Assembly: GCF_030412265.1 (NCBI RefSeq)
Contig: NZ_JAUHLN010000004.1
Coordinates: 186,001-250,000, forward strand
From: Fictibacillus terranigra
GTDB taxonomy: Bacteria > Bacillota > Bacilli > Bacillales > Fictibacillaceae
DNA: 64,000 nucleotides
Reading direction: 5' to 3'
Shown here: positions 32,940 to 41,152 of the stretch, piece by piece
How the letters are laid out: the number at the start of each line of letters is the position of its first letter
Numbering within the stretch: position 1 is the first letter of the stretch
Position numbers and translations under genes: made by a program
Notes under the pieces: model-generated
Seen by the model: the letters and a program-made list of their open reading frames with translations, nothing else
Told to the model about the DNA's origin: nothing
Database searches by the model: none

Positions 32940-34499
32940 ATGTATCCGACGATTGGAAGGTTATTTGAGCAGACGGTAAGCAAGTATCCGAATAAGGAAG
33001 CGCTGGTTGATGTGTCCCGTAACCGAAGATGGACGTATGGAGAATGGAATCAGTATGTCAACCGGACTGCACAGGCGTTCTTAGCTGCGGGGGTAAAGAA
33101 GGGGGATGTGGTTTCTGTCTTCATGTACAACACGAGTGAATTTGCGACGGTTTACTTTGCTTGTGCAAAAATAGGCGCCGTCATCAATCCGATTAATTTC
33201 CGGTTAAAATCAGGTGAAGTCTCGTATATTCTCAATGATTCCAAACCTGTTCTTTTTATTTATGAAAAAGATCTGGAGCAGCAGGTGAAGGTTTTGTTTG
33301 ATGAGTTTCCACTTGTTTCCTTCTGGTCGGTCAGCGATGAAGCACCGGAGCGGGCAGTTCGTTTTCACGACAGGGTTCAAGAAGCTCAAGGCTCACCGCC
33401 ACATGTTGAAATGGACGAGAACGACTTGTATGCGATCATGTATACGAGCGGAACGACTGGACAGCCAAAAGGAGTGATGCACCGCCACAGGGACATGGTC
33501 GAGCAGAGTTTAACCTGCATGCAGGCTCTGCAGCTGAGGCCGTCAGACAGAGGATTGGCGGCTGCTCCCATGTTCCATTGTGCTGAACTGCACTGTGCAT
33601 TTTTGCCGCGGGTCCATAATGGATGTACGACAGTAATCATGCACCATTTTGATGCAAAAAAAGTCCTTCAAACGATTCAGGACGAAAAAATTTCGGTGAT
33701 GTTTGCCGCGCCTACCATGTGGAACATGATGCTGCAGGAAGAACTCTCTCAATACGAGACCTCTTCCATGAGGTTCGGTCTTTATGGCGGAGCATCGATG
33801 GCCCCCGTTCTCGTTCGGGCGCTTGGGGAGAAGCTGGGCATTCAGCTTGTACAAGCGTATGGTATGACGGAGATGGGACCCGCTATCGCCTTTTTGTTTG
33901 AAGACGAACAGGAAGCAAAAGCCGGCTCTGCCGGAAAAGCTTGCTTTAATCATGAAATCCGTGTCGTTCGGCCCGGTACTAAAGGTCCGTCTGACCCCGA
34001 AGACATCCTTCCGCCGGGAGAGGCCGGAGAAATCATCGTCCGGGGGCCAAGCATGATGAAAGGGTACTACAACCGGAATGACGCTACCGAGCAAGCAGTA
34101 CATAAAGGATGGTATCATAGCGGAGATATTGGTTATATGGATGAAGAAGGATACCTTTTTGTTTCTGACCGGATGGACGATATGATCATCAGCGGGGGAG
34201 AAAATATCTACCCGCGTGAAGTGGAAGATCTTTTATACGAGCATGACGGAGTACTTGATGTAGCTGTGCTTGGAGAGCCTGATGAAAAGTGGGGAGAGCG
34301 GGTGACGGCCATCGTCGTGAGGAAAACAGGGGAACTTTCCGAGGAAAACCTTGATGCCTTCTGTAAAAACAGCCAGAAGCTGGCAGATTACAAGCGGCCA
34401 AGAAGATTTGTTTTTGTCGATGAAATGCCGAGAAACGCAAGCGGCAAAATTCAAAAGTTCCTGCTCCGTGAAAAGTATACAAACATACCTGCACAATAA
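32940..34499 (+). CDS. Long-chain fatty-acyl-CoA synthetase (AMP-forming)
   Basis: A 519-residue ANL-family ligase. It has the P-loop YTSGTTGQPKGVMHRH near 167, the A5 motif YGMTEMGP near 307, the A7 motif WYHSGDIGYMDEEGYLF near 395, DRMDDMIISGGENIYPREVE near 413 and the catalytic Lys in NASGKIQKFLL near 507. It activates fatty or other carboxylic acids to acyl-AMP and then acyl-CoA. Chain length cannot be read. GTGGGAGG lies 7-14 bases before ATG 32940. It is a single gene; the 254 bp upstream show no clear feature. Confidence 0.88.
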   Translation: MYPTIGRLFEQTVSKYPNKEALVDVSRNRRWTYGEWNQYVNRTAQAFLAAGVKKGDVVSVFMYNTSEFATVYFACAKIGAVINPINFRLKSGEVSYILNDSKPVLFIYEKDLEQQVKVLFDEFPLVSFWSVSDEAPERAVRFHDRVQEAQGSPPHVEMDENDLYAIMYTSGTTGQPKGVMHRHRDMVEQSLTCMQALQLRPSDRGLAAAPMFHCAELHCAFLPRVHNGCTTVIMHHFDAKKVLQTIQDEKISVMFAAPTMWNMMLQEELSQYETSSMRFGLYGGASMAPVLVRALGEKLGIQLVQAYGMTEMGPAIAFLFEDEQEAKAGSAGKACFNHEIRVVRPGTKGPSDPEDILPPGEAGEIIVRGPSMMKGYYNRNDATEQAVHKGWYHSGDIGYMDEEGYLFVSDRMDDMIISGGENIYPREVEDLLYEHDGVLDVAVLGEPDEKWGERVTAIVVRKTGELSEENLDAFCKNSQKLADYKRPRRFVFVDEMPRNASGKIQKFLLREKYTNIPAQ

Positions 34500-34526
34500 A
34501 AAAGCAGCCGGTGACGGCTGCTTTTT
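34499..34526. terminator. Bidirectional terminator
   Basis: AAAAAGCAGCC/GGCTGCTTTTT perfect stem around GGTGAC, between the acyl-CoA synthetase and the convergent CBS gene. Confidence 0.88.
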
Positions 34527-34540
34527 ACACGAAAGTTCCA

Positions 34541-34912
34541 TTACAATTGCTGAAGGAGGGCTTGCTGAATTCTTCGGATAACGTCTCCGCGGCTGATGAC
34601 ACCGACAACCCGTTTTTCCTTTTCGACCACCGGAAGCTTTTTAAAGTGATGTTTAGCGAGAAGATGCAGTACTTTTTCCATTTCATCCTGCGGAGAAAAG
34701 ACGAAGGAAAAGAAATCATAGATTTGCCGTTCACGGGGTTTGATGGAACGTAATATATCACCGTCGGACACCATACCAAGCAGCTTTCCGTGCTCATCGA
34801 CCACTGGCACTCCACCGATCTTTTCTTGAACAAGCAAACGAAGGACGTTTCGGAGGGTATCATCCGGGTTGGCTTTAATCACATTGGAGATCATGAACTC
34901 TTGAACTTTCAT
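34541..34912 (-). CDS. Two-CBS-domain protein
   Basis: A 123-residue protein made of a tandem CBS pair: domain 1 (about 1-58) with MISNVIKANPDDTLRNVLRL and VPVVDEHGKLLGMVSDGDI, domain 2 (about 70-120) with LPVVEKEKRVVGVISRGDV. CBS pairs bind adenine nucleotides and sense energy state. With no other domain its partner is unknown. ATG 34912 is 8 bases from AGAGG; a GTG three codons earlier lies on that site. A large hairpin separates it from the yhcC-like gene upstream. Confidence 0.85.
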   Translation of the reverse strand: MKVQEFMISNVIKANPDDTLRNVLRLLVQEKIGGVPVVDEHGKLLGMVSDGDILRSIKPRERQIYDFFSFVFSPQDEMEKVLHLLAKHHFKKLPVVEKEKRVVGVISRGDVIRRIQQALLQQL

Positions 34913-34936
34913 AAAAAGCACCTCTTTGAAAATGGT

Positions 34937-34979
34937 TAGAGAAAAGCCATAGAAGTCGACATTCTATGGCTTTTCTCTA
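34937..34979 (-). terminator. Large hairpin ending the efflux operon
   Basis: Perfect 18-bp arms (TAGAGAAAAGCCATAGAA at 34937-34954 and complement at 34962-34979), loop of 7. The distal arm overlaps the stop codon of the preceding gene. The T tract is weak, so stopping may be partial and the CBS gene may be read through. Confidence 0.7.
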
Positions 34980-35375
34980 TTTATTATCGCGTTTTTTATT
35001 CATTGCTTTTAAAGCGTTGCGGTAATCGCTATCTTTCATCGAAAGCTTTTCCGGTTCATCCTGAGGAGCCGCAGGCTTAGACGTTTTTAATCTCTGCAAT
35101 GCATGACGGTACTCGATGTCACCCATCTCATTCGAGTCTTTCTCAGGCACGTTCTCTTGGACTGCTGGCGATGATGCAGCTATATTCTCGTGATTTTCCT
35201 GGGCAGCGGCGGTTTCATCTCGTGCAGGTTTGTGCACGGGTTCTTCCACAGCTGGAGACTGAACGTCTTCATTCTCCGTATTTGCCTTGTTCCTGGCGGC
35301 AAAAGCCCTCGTATTAATAACAATTAAGACTGCAATTAAAATCACGGCGACTACTATAAGTAATATGCCGATCAT
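34977..35375 (-). CDS. Single-pass membrane protein with acidic disordered tail, YhcC-position
   Basis: A 132-residue protein with an N-terminal membrane helix (3-22, IGILLIVVAVILIAVLIVIN), then a long polar tail rich in E, A, P, N. Near the end lie two related motifs, DIEYRHALQRLK (about 86) and DSDYRNALKAMNKK (about 114), which look like a repeated docking peptide. It follows the WrbA-like gene by 11 bases in a locus whose gene order equals yhbJ-yhcA-yhcB-yhcC of B. subtilis. I do not know a function. The position suggests an efflux or redox accessory. Confidence 0.7.
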   Translation of the reverse strand: MIGILLIVVAVILIAVLIVINTRAFAARNKANTENEDVQSPAVEEPVHKPARDETAAAQENHENIAASSPAVQENVPEKDSNEMGDIEYRHALQRLKTSKPAAPQDEPEKLSMKDSDYRNALKAMNKKRDNK

Positions 35376-35386
35376 TTTTCCATCAC

Positions 35387-35914
35387 CTACCGTTCTGTAA
35401 ATTGCTGTGCAACCTGAGCTACACGCTCTCCCAATGCGCGTCCAAGCGCCTGGTCGTCCTCGGTAATGAGGTCATTCCCTTCAATCGGACAAGTTATTCC
35501 GACGCCGTAGTAAGATCCATACAGGGCATTTTCCGGGATGTTGCCAGGAAGGCCAGCAATAATCATACCTTGGTGAAGCATTGGAGTAATGAGGTTAAGA
35601 AGAGTCGCTTCCAATCCTCCGTGGGTGGTGGCTGTTGTACAGAATACAGCCCCCACTTTGTTGATGAGTTTTCCTTCCGCCCATAAATAGCCAAGCTTGT
35701 CGATCCAGCTTTTTAGGCCAGAGCTGATGGTTCCGAAATGGCCGGGGCATCCCCAAATGATCGCATCCATCTTAGGAAGGGAATAAACATCAGCTTCATC
35801 TACATGCTGCAGGTACACATTGGCGCCGCTCACTTGCTGTGCTCCGGCTGCGATGGATTCGGCTAATGCCTTTGTGTGGCCGCCTTCACTATCATAGACA
35901 ATACATATATTCAT
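35387..35914 (-). CDS. yhcB: WrbA-like flavodoxin-fold NAD(P)H:quinone oxidoreductase, YhcB-like
   Basis: A 175-residue flavodoxin-fold protein. It has the FMN phosphate loop [16 protein letters not shown] near 8, [17 protein letters not shown] near 75 and [16 protein letters not shown] near 94, all WrbA marks. It likely reduces quinones by two electrons to avoid radical cycling. It lies between the MFS pump and the small membrane protein in one operon, suggesting protection from redox-active drugs that the pump also removes. ATG 35914 has GGAGGA upstream. Confidence 0.85.
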   Translation of the reverse strand: MNICIVYDSEGGHTKALAESIAAGAQQVSGANVYLQHVDEADVYSLPKMDAIIWGCPGHFGTISSGLKSWIDKLGYLWAEGKLINKVGAVFCTTATTHGGLEATLLNLITPMLHQGMIIAGLPGNIPENALYGSYYGVGITCPIEGNDLITEDDQALGRALGERVAQVAQQFTER

Positions 35915-35948
35915 GAAACATTCCTCCAGATTTTAATACAGTACGTTG

Positions 35949-37571
35949 TTAGGACACGTTCTTAGGCGCAGGCAGCAGAAGAATTTCATCTTTCTGAGGC
36001 ACTGGCGCGGCCGCTTCTCTGACCTTGTCTTTTCGAACGTCACGGAGAAAGAGGCTTAGTACCAAACCAATGGCCGAAATAACGGTTGCGATAATGAAAG
36101 CATCGTTAATGCCATTAATGCTGGACTGCTGGCTCGCTTTTCCAAATAGAATCGTTACCGCCTGATGCTGAGCCTGTGAAACAGGAAGATGCAGTGTGAC
36201 CGCTACTTTTTGAACAAATTCATGGAAGGATGCCATGAAGAAAGGATCAGCTGTATTCATGGATCCCTCCATTTCATTCATATGAAACGTTGTCCGGTTT
36301 GTAAAAATCGTAGTGATCAGGCTGATACCAATGGAGCCCGAGACCTGGCGCAGCGTATTGGACATCGATGTACCATGGCTGCTCAGGTGCTTAGGCAGCT
36401 GGTTAAGACCCGCTGTCATGATCGGCATCATTAAGAATGACATTCCGAACATACGGAACATATATAGGATGACGATGAACGTGTAAGGTGTATCCATCGT
36501 TAATCGTGTAAAGAAATAAGTCGTTACCGTTGTGATCGCCATACCAAAAATCGCGAGAGGACGAGGCCCCAATTTATCAAACAGTGTTCCTGAGACCGGA
36601 GACATGACCAGCATGATCAATGCCCCCGGCAGCAATAGCAGTCCGGAATCAAGCGGAGAATAGCCGCGGATGGTCTGCAGATAGATCGGAAGCAAGAACA
36701 TCCCGGAGAATAAACTGATCGTCAAAACGACATTTATAACACTGGCTAATGAGAAGATTCCATAGTTAAAGATCCGCATGTCGAGCAGCGGCTTCTCAAT
36801 ACGAAGCTGCCTGATCGTGAAAATCATGAGCAGGACAGCCCCTGCAATCATGGTTGAAAGTACGACCGCATCATCCCAGCCATCATTTCCTGCTTCACTG
36901 AATCCATAAAGGAGCAGCGACATACCGGCAAGAGATGTAAAGACGGAAGGGCCATCAACCGTAACCTTTTTTGGCGGCTGTATGTCCTTCAGGCTGAAAA
37001 ACGCGAGAATTAAGACGACAAAACCGAGCGGCACCATTCCAGTAAAGAGAAGATGCCAGTCATAGTTCTGTACGACAAAACCTGAGAGTGTGGGGCCGAC
37101 TGCTGGAGCAAACATCATGGCAAGACCAAAAATCCCCATCCCTTTACCACGGATTTCCGGAGGGAAAATAAAGATAATGATGGTCATTACAAGAGGTGCC
37201 AGCACTCCGCCGCCAACGGCCTGGATTAAACGTCCAACCAGCATGATCGGGAACCCTGTTGAGATCCCGCAGATCAAAGAGCCGAGCGTAAAGCAGAACA
37301 TGGCGAACAAAAAGAGGCGGCGAACCGCGAACCGCTCAATCAGAAACGGTGAGAGCGGAATAAGTGCACCATTGACCAGCATATAGCCTGTCAATAGCCA
37401 TTGTGCTGTATTCGCTGACACTCCGAATTCCGTGATTAAGTGGGGAATGGCCACGTTCAGCAGCGTCTGGTTCAGGATTGCAAGGAATAAACCGACCATG
37501 AGTATGGCTAATAAAGGAATAAATCTTTTTATATTGTGTGAGTCTTGCGGCTGTTGAAATTCGCTTGACAT
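35949..37571 (-). CDS. yhcA: DHA2-family multidrug MFS transporter, YhcA-like
   Basis: A 540-residue pump with 14 predicted helices and the drug:proton antiporter-2 motifs LNQTLLNVAIPHLITEFGV in TM1, LLTGYMLVNGALIPLSPFL, GRLIQAVGGGVLAPLVM and FAPAVGPTLSGFV. It exports lipophilic drugs with proton import. Paired with the HlyD/EmrA-type adaptor encoded 44 bases upstream, it matches EmrAB-like pumps found in some Bacillus. GGAGGAAGA precedes ATG 37571. Control is probably by the divergent MarR. Confidence 0.9.
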   Translation of the reverse strand: MSSEFQQPQDSHNIKRFIPLLAILMVGLFLAILNQTLLNVAIPHLITEFGVSANTAQWLLTGYMLVNGALIPLSPFLIERFAVRRLFLFAMFCFTLGSLICGISTGFPIMLVGRLIQAVGGGVLAPLVMTIIIFIFPPEIRGKGMGIFGLAMMFAPAVGPTLSGFVVQNYDWHLLFTGMVPLGFVVLILAFFSLKDIQPPKKVTVDGPSVFTSLAGMSLLLYGFSEAGNDGWDDAVVLSTMIAGAVLLMIFTIRQLRIEKPLLDMRIFNYGIFSLASVINVVLTISLFSGMFLLPIYLQTIRGYSPLDSGLLLLPGALIMLVMSPVSGTLFDKLGPRPLAIFGMAITTVTTYFFTRLTMDTPYTFIVILYMFRMFGMSFLMMPIMTAGLNQLPKHLSSHGTSMSNTLRQVSGSIGISLITTIFTNRTTFHMNEMEGSMNTADPFFMASFHEFVQKVAVTLHLPVSQAQHQAVTILFGKASQQSSINGINDAFIIATVISAIGLVLSLFLRDVRKDKVREAAAPVPQKDEILLLPAPKNVS

Positions 37572-37615
37572 GTTATTCTTCCTCCTTTCTTAGGAAGTAT
37601 CATTCTTATCAATCA

Positions 37616-38254
37616 TTAGTTTTTAGAAATTTTTACTTCTGCGTTCATACCTGGCAATACTTTATCAGATGAGTTTGTGATTGAAATTTTAACAGGTACA
37701 GTTTGAGTTACTTTTGTGTAGTTGCCGTCATCGTTTGATTTAGGCATTAATGAGAATAAAGAATTTGTGGCAAAACCAATTTTTTCAACGTTCCCATCAA
37801 GGGTAGTTTCATCGTCACCATCGACAGTAACGTCAACTTGGTCACCCTCTTCAATATCTTTTAATTCGTCTTCTTTAATGTTCGCGATCACGTATAGATC
37901 GTCCATGTTGACTTCACTTGCAAGGGTTTGGCCCGCTTGAACCATTTGGTCATCGCTCGCTTGTTTTTTAATGATGGTTCCATCGGCAGGAGTTTTAATA
38001 TCCATTGATTTTTCAGCACCGGAAATTTTTCCGATTTTATCATCCTTTGTGACCTTTTTACCTTCTTCCAGGTTCCAATCAGAAAGTTTTCCATCGGTTG
38101 GAGCAGTGATGTTGCGCAGATCACCTGTTACCTTTGCATTGTCAGTCGAAACATAATTGCTATTCTGGAAATAGTAATACGCTCCTCCTGCGATTAAAAC
38201 TATGACTACGAGAAATGCTACGATGTTGGTCATGAGTAAACGACCTCTAGACAT
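37616..38254 (-). CDS. yhbJ: EmrA/HlyD-type efflux adaptor, YhbJ-like
   Basis: A 212-residue adaptor anchored by one N-terminal helix (about 9-29), followed by a biotinyl-lipoyl-like hairpin domain (YVSTDNAKVTGDLRNITAPTDGKL, then IKTPADGTIIKKQ) and a beta-barrel part. It lacks the long coiled-coil hairpin of Gram-negative EmrA, as expected without an outer membrane. It works with the MFS pump encoded next. AAGGAGGG precedes ATG 38254. First gene of the yhbJ-yhcA-yhcB-yhcC-type operon. Confidence 0.88.
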   Translation of the reverse strand: MSRGRLLMTNIVAFLVVIVLIAGGAYYYFQNSNYVSTDNAKVTGDLRNITAPTDGKLSDWNLEEGKKVTKDDKIGKISGAEKSMDIKTPADGTIIKKQASDDQMVQAGQTLASEVNMDDLYVIANIKEDELKDIEEGDQVDVTVDGDDETTLDGNVEKIGFATNSLFSLMPKSNDDGNYTKVTQTVPVKISITNSSDKVLPGMNAEVKISKN

Positions 38255-38349
38255 TTAGTTGCCCTCCTTAATTATTAATATTATTAACTGTAGATCACAG
38301 CTAACTGTTAATGATTGATACCTCTGTGAAGTTTTACTTTTATCCAAAG

Positions 38350-38373
38350 ATACTTTATGATAAAGGTATTATA
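38350..38373 (-). promoter_or_regulatory. -10 box and dyad of the efflux operon (candidate MarR site)
   Basis: A consensus TATAAT reads on the reverse strand at 38373-38368. Directly after it lies ATACTTTATGATAAAGGTAT (38350-38369), with perfect CTTTAT-G-ATAAAG arms. A second small dyad, GTAAACACTTTAC, lies at about 38378. No good -35 is seen. The position between divergent MarR and efflux genes suggests an operator. Confidence 0.45.
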
Positions 38374-38485
38374 TAAGTAAACACTTTACCACAAAAAGGC
38401 TGAAGTGCACAATAAAAATGAATTTTAATTTTTTAAGGGTTAATGATACTATCATGTTGAGCCAAATAACCCAAAGGGGATTGCT

Positions 38486-38935
38486 ATGGAACAAAAATTA
38501 CAAGCTCAAATCGAGCAGCTTGATCGCATCAAGGACACGTTCTTTCAATTGCAAAGAGCGTTTATTCAAAATCAAATCAAGGAATTCCCATATAGTTTGA
38601 CACCAACCAAGTACGCGGTGCTTAAGATGCTGTTTCAGAAACAAAGAAGCATGGTAGTGGATATTTCCAAGACGATGGGAATGACTTCAGGAGCGACAAC
38701 GACACTTTTGAACCAGCTGGAAGAAGACCAGCTGATCCAGCGTACACGTGATGAAAAGGATCGGAGAGTGGTCTGGGTCGTATTATCGGAAGCCGGAGAA
38801 TCGCTCATTTCTGCCATCATTGAAAAACGGAATGGCTTTTGGGCAGAAATGCTTTCCACTCTAACCAAGGAAGAGCAAGATGAATATATTCGATTGTTAA
38901 AAAAAATAGAAGCTGGGATTAAAGCCAAAGTTTGA
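38486..38935 (+). CDS. yhbI: MarR family regulator, YhbI-like
   Basis: A 149-residue MarR protein: an N-terminal helix for dimerisation, winged HTH (ISKTMGMTSGATTTLLNQLEEDQLIQRTRDEKDRRVVWVVL, about 62-105) and C-terminal dimer helices. It is divergent from the efflux operon across a 231-bp AT-rich gap with dyads, so it likely represses that operon and itself. AAAGGGGA is 6 bases before ATG 38486. A second MarR gene follows in the same direction 54 bases later. Confidence 0.87.
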   Translation: MEQKLQAQIEQLDRIKDTFFQLQRAFIQNQIKEFPYSLTPTKYAVLKMLFQKQRSMVVDISKTMGMTSGATTTLLNQLEEDQLIQRTRDEKDRRVVWVVLSEAGESLISAIIEKRNGFWAEMLSTLTKEEQDEYIRLLKKIEAGIKAKV

Positions 38936-38989
38936 CGCAAGCCAGGCTTTGCTTCATCATTTCCTGCAATGCCAGCAAGGAGAATAGCT

Positions 38990-39409
38990 ATGAAAAACCG
39001 AGAAGCGCTCGTTCAGGATCTCGTGACAACCTATAGAAATCAAAATAGAAAGGCCAGGGCATGTTTTCATGCTTTGCTAAAGGATTTTATTCCGCTTAAC
39101 GAATATGCGGCTCTAAAGGTACTTCGCTGCCACGGTGATCAGATGGTATCGGAAATTGCGGATCGGCTGCAGGTGACGAACAGCCATATTTCTGTAACAA
39201 GCGATAAATTGATCAACCGCGGTCTCGTCACACGAAAACACAGTGAGCAGGACCGGAGAATCGTTTATTTATCGATCACGCCAAAAGGGGAACAGCTCGG
39301 GGATGAAATGGATCAAGTCCTGCATGATTTCTATCAGGAAACGTTCAGTGAATTTACAGTAGAAGAAATAGAAATATTTATCAAGTTATTGAATAAAATA
39401 AAAATGTAA
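38990..39409 (+). CDS. Second MarR family regulator
   Basis: A 139-residue MarR protein with winged HTH IADRLQVTNSHISVTSDKLINRGLVTRKHSEQDRRIVYL (about 60-100). I chose ATG 38990, 9 bases after AAGGAG; an earlier in-frame start at 38969 lacks such a site. It lies 54 bases after the yhbI-like gene and is only distantly similar to it, so it is not a recent duplicate. Two tandem MarR genes beside one pump suggest layered control. Its target is unknown. Confidence 0.83.
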   Translation: MKNREALVQDLVTTYRNQNRKARACFHALLKDFIPLNEYAALKVLRCHGDQMVSEIADRLQVTNSHISVTSDKLINRGLVTRKHSEQDRRIVYLSITPKGEQLGDEMDQVLHDFYQETFSEFTVEEIEIFIKLLNKIKM

Positions 39410-39511
39410 ATCAGAAGGGGGAGGCACCCTTTTTCATTGGGAATTCGATTGTAAATTTCCTGAAATGCTTTAGTATTAAAGGGTATAGTCTACATACAAA
39501 GGACGTGCTCA

Positions 39512-40219
39512 ATGAAAAAGCATATACCCAATCTGCTGACACTTGGAAATTTATATTGCGGTTTTTTTTCGATCGGCTATATTATAGACGGCGACAGCAA
39601 GAACGCCACCATCCTGATCTTTATCGCCATCATGCTCGATGCGGTTGACGGCAGGGCAGCAAGAATTCTTGGAGTGACCAATGAGATGGGAAAGGAACTC
39701 GATTCCCTGGCAGATATCGTTTCATTCGGGGTAGCACCAGCCTTTTTAGCCGCTCATACGTACTTTGCCGACTTTCATTATATATACGGGGTAGCGATGT
39801 CCGGAATCTTTCCAGTGTTCGGAGCCTACCGTCTGGCCCGTTTCAATGTAACCTCCCAAGAAGAATCGCTAAAGCACTTCACCGGAATCCCGATCACACT
39901 GGCAGGAGCGATCGTTACGTTCTTGGTTCTGTTTGTAAAAATGATCCCGCTGTGGGTTTTCATCATTGCTTTCTACGGGCTGGCGATTCTGATGGTCAGC
40001 ACCATTAAAATTCCAAGCTTCAAAAACATCAAACTGCCCAAAAACGGTGTCATCGTCACTCTGTTTTTGTTCTATATGTTCTATCTCCTGGCTAAGGCAA
40101 GATTTGAGAAAGTGCCGGTGTTCTTCTATGTAGCACTGGCGATCTACATCCTGTTTATCATCATTCGGTTTATCCGTGTTAAAGAGCCGAGGCTTCCGAA
40201 GTGGAAGCGCGGGAGATGA
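39512..40219 (+). CDS. pssA: CDP-diacylglycerol--serine O-phosphatidyltransferase
   Basis: A 235-residue membrane enzyme that joins serine to CDP-diacylglycerol to make phosphatidylserine, the precursor of phosphatidylethanolamine. The CDP-alcohol phosphotransferase motif is complete: DAVDGRAARILG ... EMGKELDSLAD, residues about 43-69, with all four Asp. About seven helices follow the opening IPNLLTLGNLYCGFFSI. Type II PssA length is normal. No psd gene is adjacent. AGGACG is about 8 bases before ATG 39512. Confidence 0.93.
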   Translation: MKKHIPNLLTLGNLYCGFFSIGYIIDGDSKNATILIFIAIMLDAVDGRAARILGVTNEMGKELDSLADIVSFGVAPAFLAAHTYFADFHYIYGVAMSGIFPVFGAYRLARFNVTSQEESLKHFTGIPITLAGAIVTFLVLFVKMIPLWVFIIAFYGLAILMVSTIKIPSFKNIKLPKNGVIVTLFLFYMFYLLAKARFEKVPVFFYVALAIYILFIIIRFIRVKEPRLPKWKRGR

Positions 40220-40228
40220 TCTTGGAGC

Positions 40229-40261
40229 ACCCATCCTTATTAGTAAAGGATGGGTGTTTTT
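40229..40261 (+). terminator. Terminator of pssA
   Basis: Perfect 11-bp stem CACCCATCCTT/AAGGATGGGTG followed by five T. Confidence 0.9.
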
Positions 40262-40433
40262 GTGTGTCAAAACATGTCGATGTATGTCTAACATCAATAT
40301 GCAGTTTTCGAACACCTCCTTTTAGAGCTCAAGCCATGGAAATCGTTATCATCATAAAGCAAACAAAAACTTATGCATTTTCACCGGGAATATCTTTGCA
40401 GCAGCCTGGCTGAATTTTGACGAAAAAATCTTG

Positions 40434-40483
40434 TTGACCAGAGTGGTCAACGAGCATATACTGACATTGACCGATATGGTCAA
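40434..40483 (+). promoter_or_regulatory. Promoter with two perfect TetR operators
   Basis: Two copies of TTGACC-N5-GGTCAA (40434-40450 and 40467-40483) with perfect 6-bp arms and centres 33 bp apart, three helical turns. TTGACC of copy 1 is also the -35 box. Seventeen bases on is TATACT (40457-40462), and copy 2 covers the predicted start at about 40469. Both sites would block polymerase, and bound dimers lie on the same DNA face. The TetR gene starts 15 bases later. Confidence 0.9.
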
Positions 40484-40497
40484 CCGATTGGCGATAA

Positions 40498-41139
40498 ATG
40501 ATGAAAGAAGTGCTGCCTGTGTTTTCGAAATTTTACAATCTGGAAGATGAAAAACAAATCAAAATCTTGAATGCTGCCATCAAAGTGTATGTGCAGAAGG
40601 GGTATGACCATGCTTCGACCAACGAAATCGTGAAGGAGGCTGGCATATCTAAAGGATTGCTGTTTCATTACTTTAAGAATAAAAAGACGTTGTATCTTTT
40701 TTTGTTTGATCACTGTATGGACGTGGTCGTGGAAAACTTTTACAAAAAGGTGGTCATGGAGGAAACAGACTTCTTCAAAAGGCTCCAGGACATGACGCTG
40801 ATTAAGATTGAGCTTCTTCATACGTATCCAGATATCTTCCGATTTTTTGAGAAAGCGCTGCTGGAGGAATCGGATCAAATCAGAGGCGATTTTCAAAGCA
40901 AGATTAAGGATTTTAAGGCTAGCAGCTGCACGTGGCTTTTTGATGGGATTGGTACCTCGAAGTTTCGGGACGATCTGGATCTTACAAAAGTCATAAAAAG
41001 TATGCTTTGGGCTTTTGATGGCCTCAGTGAAGAAATACTGGCCAAAGCGAAAGTGCAGGATGAGGCGGTTGATTATGACGAGGTGTTTGCGGAAGCCAGT
41101 GAGTACATTGATTTATTCAAAAAGGCTTATTACAGATAA
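40498..41139 (+). CDS. TetR family regulator of the adjacent ABC exporter
   Basis: A 213-residue TetR protein with HTH AAIKVYVQKGYDHASTNEIVKEAGISKGLLFHYFKNKKTLY (about 25-68). It sits under a promoter carrying two perfect palindromes and is followed 13 bases later by an ABC-2 exporter, so it probably represses the whole operon and itself. Two adjacent ATGs (40498, 40501) open the frame. The ribosome site is poor, so its level may be low. The inducer is unknown. Confidence 0.87.
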   Translation: MMKEVLPVFSKFYNLEDEKQIKILNAAIKVYVQKGYDHASTNEIVKEAGISKGLLFHYFKNKKTLYLFLFDHCMDVVVENFYKKVVMEETDFFKRLQDMTLIKIELLHTYPDIFRFFEKALLEESDQIRGDFQSKIKDFKASSCTWLFDGIGTSKFRDDLDLTKVIKSMLWAFDGLSEEILAKAKVQDEAVDYDEVFAEASEYIDLFKKAYYR

Positions 41140-41152
41140 GGAGGCTTCGGCC

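Noticed and set aside
41015-41152. Extended start of the ABC ATPase inside the TetR gene
   Set aside because: Extra residues have no ATPase similarity. ATG 41153 has a proper ribosome site.
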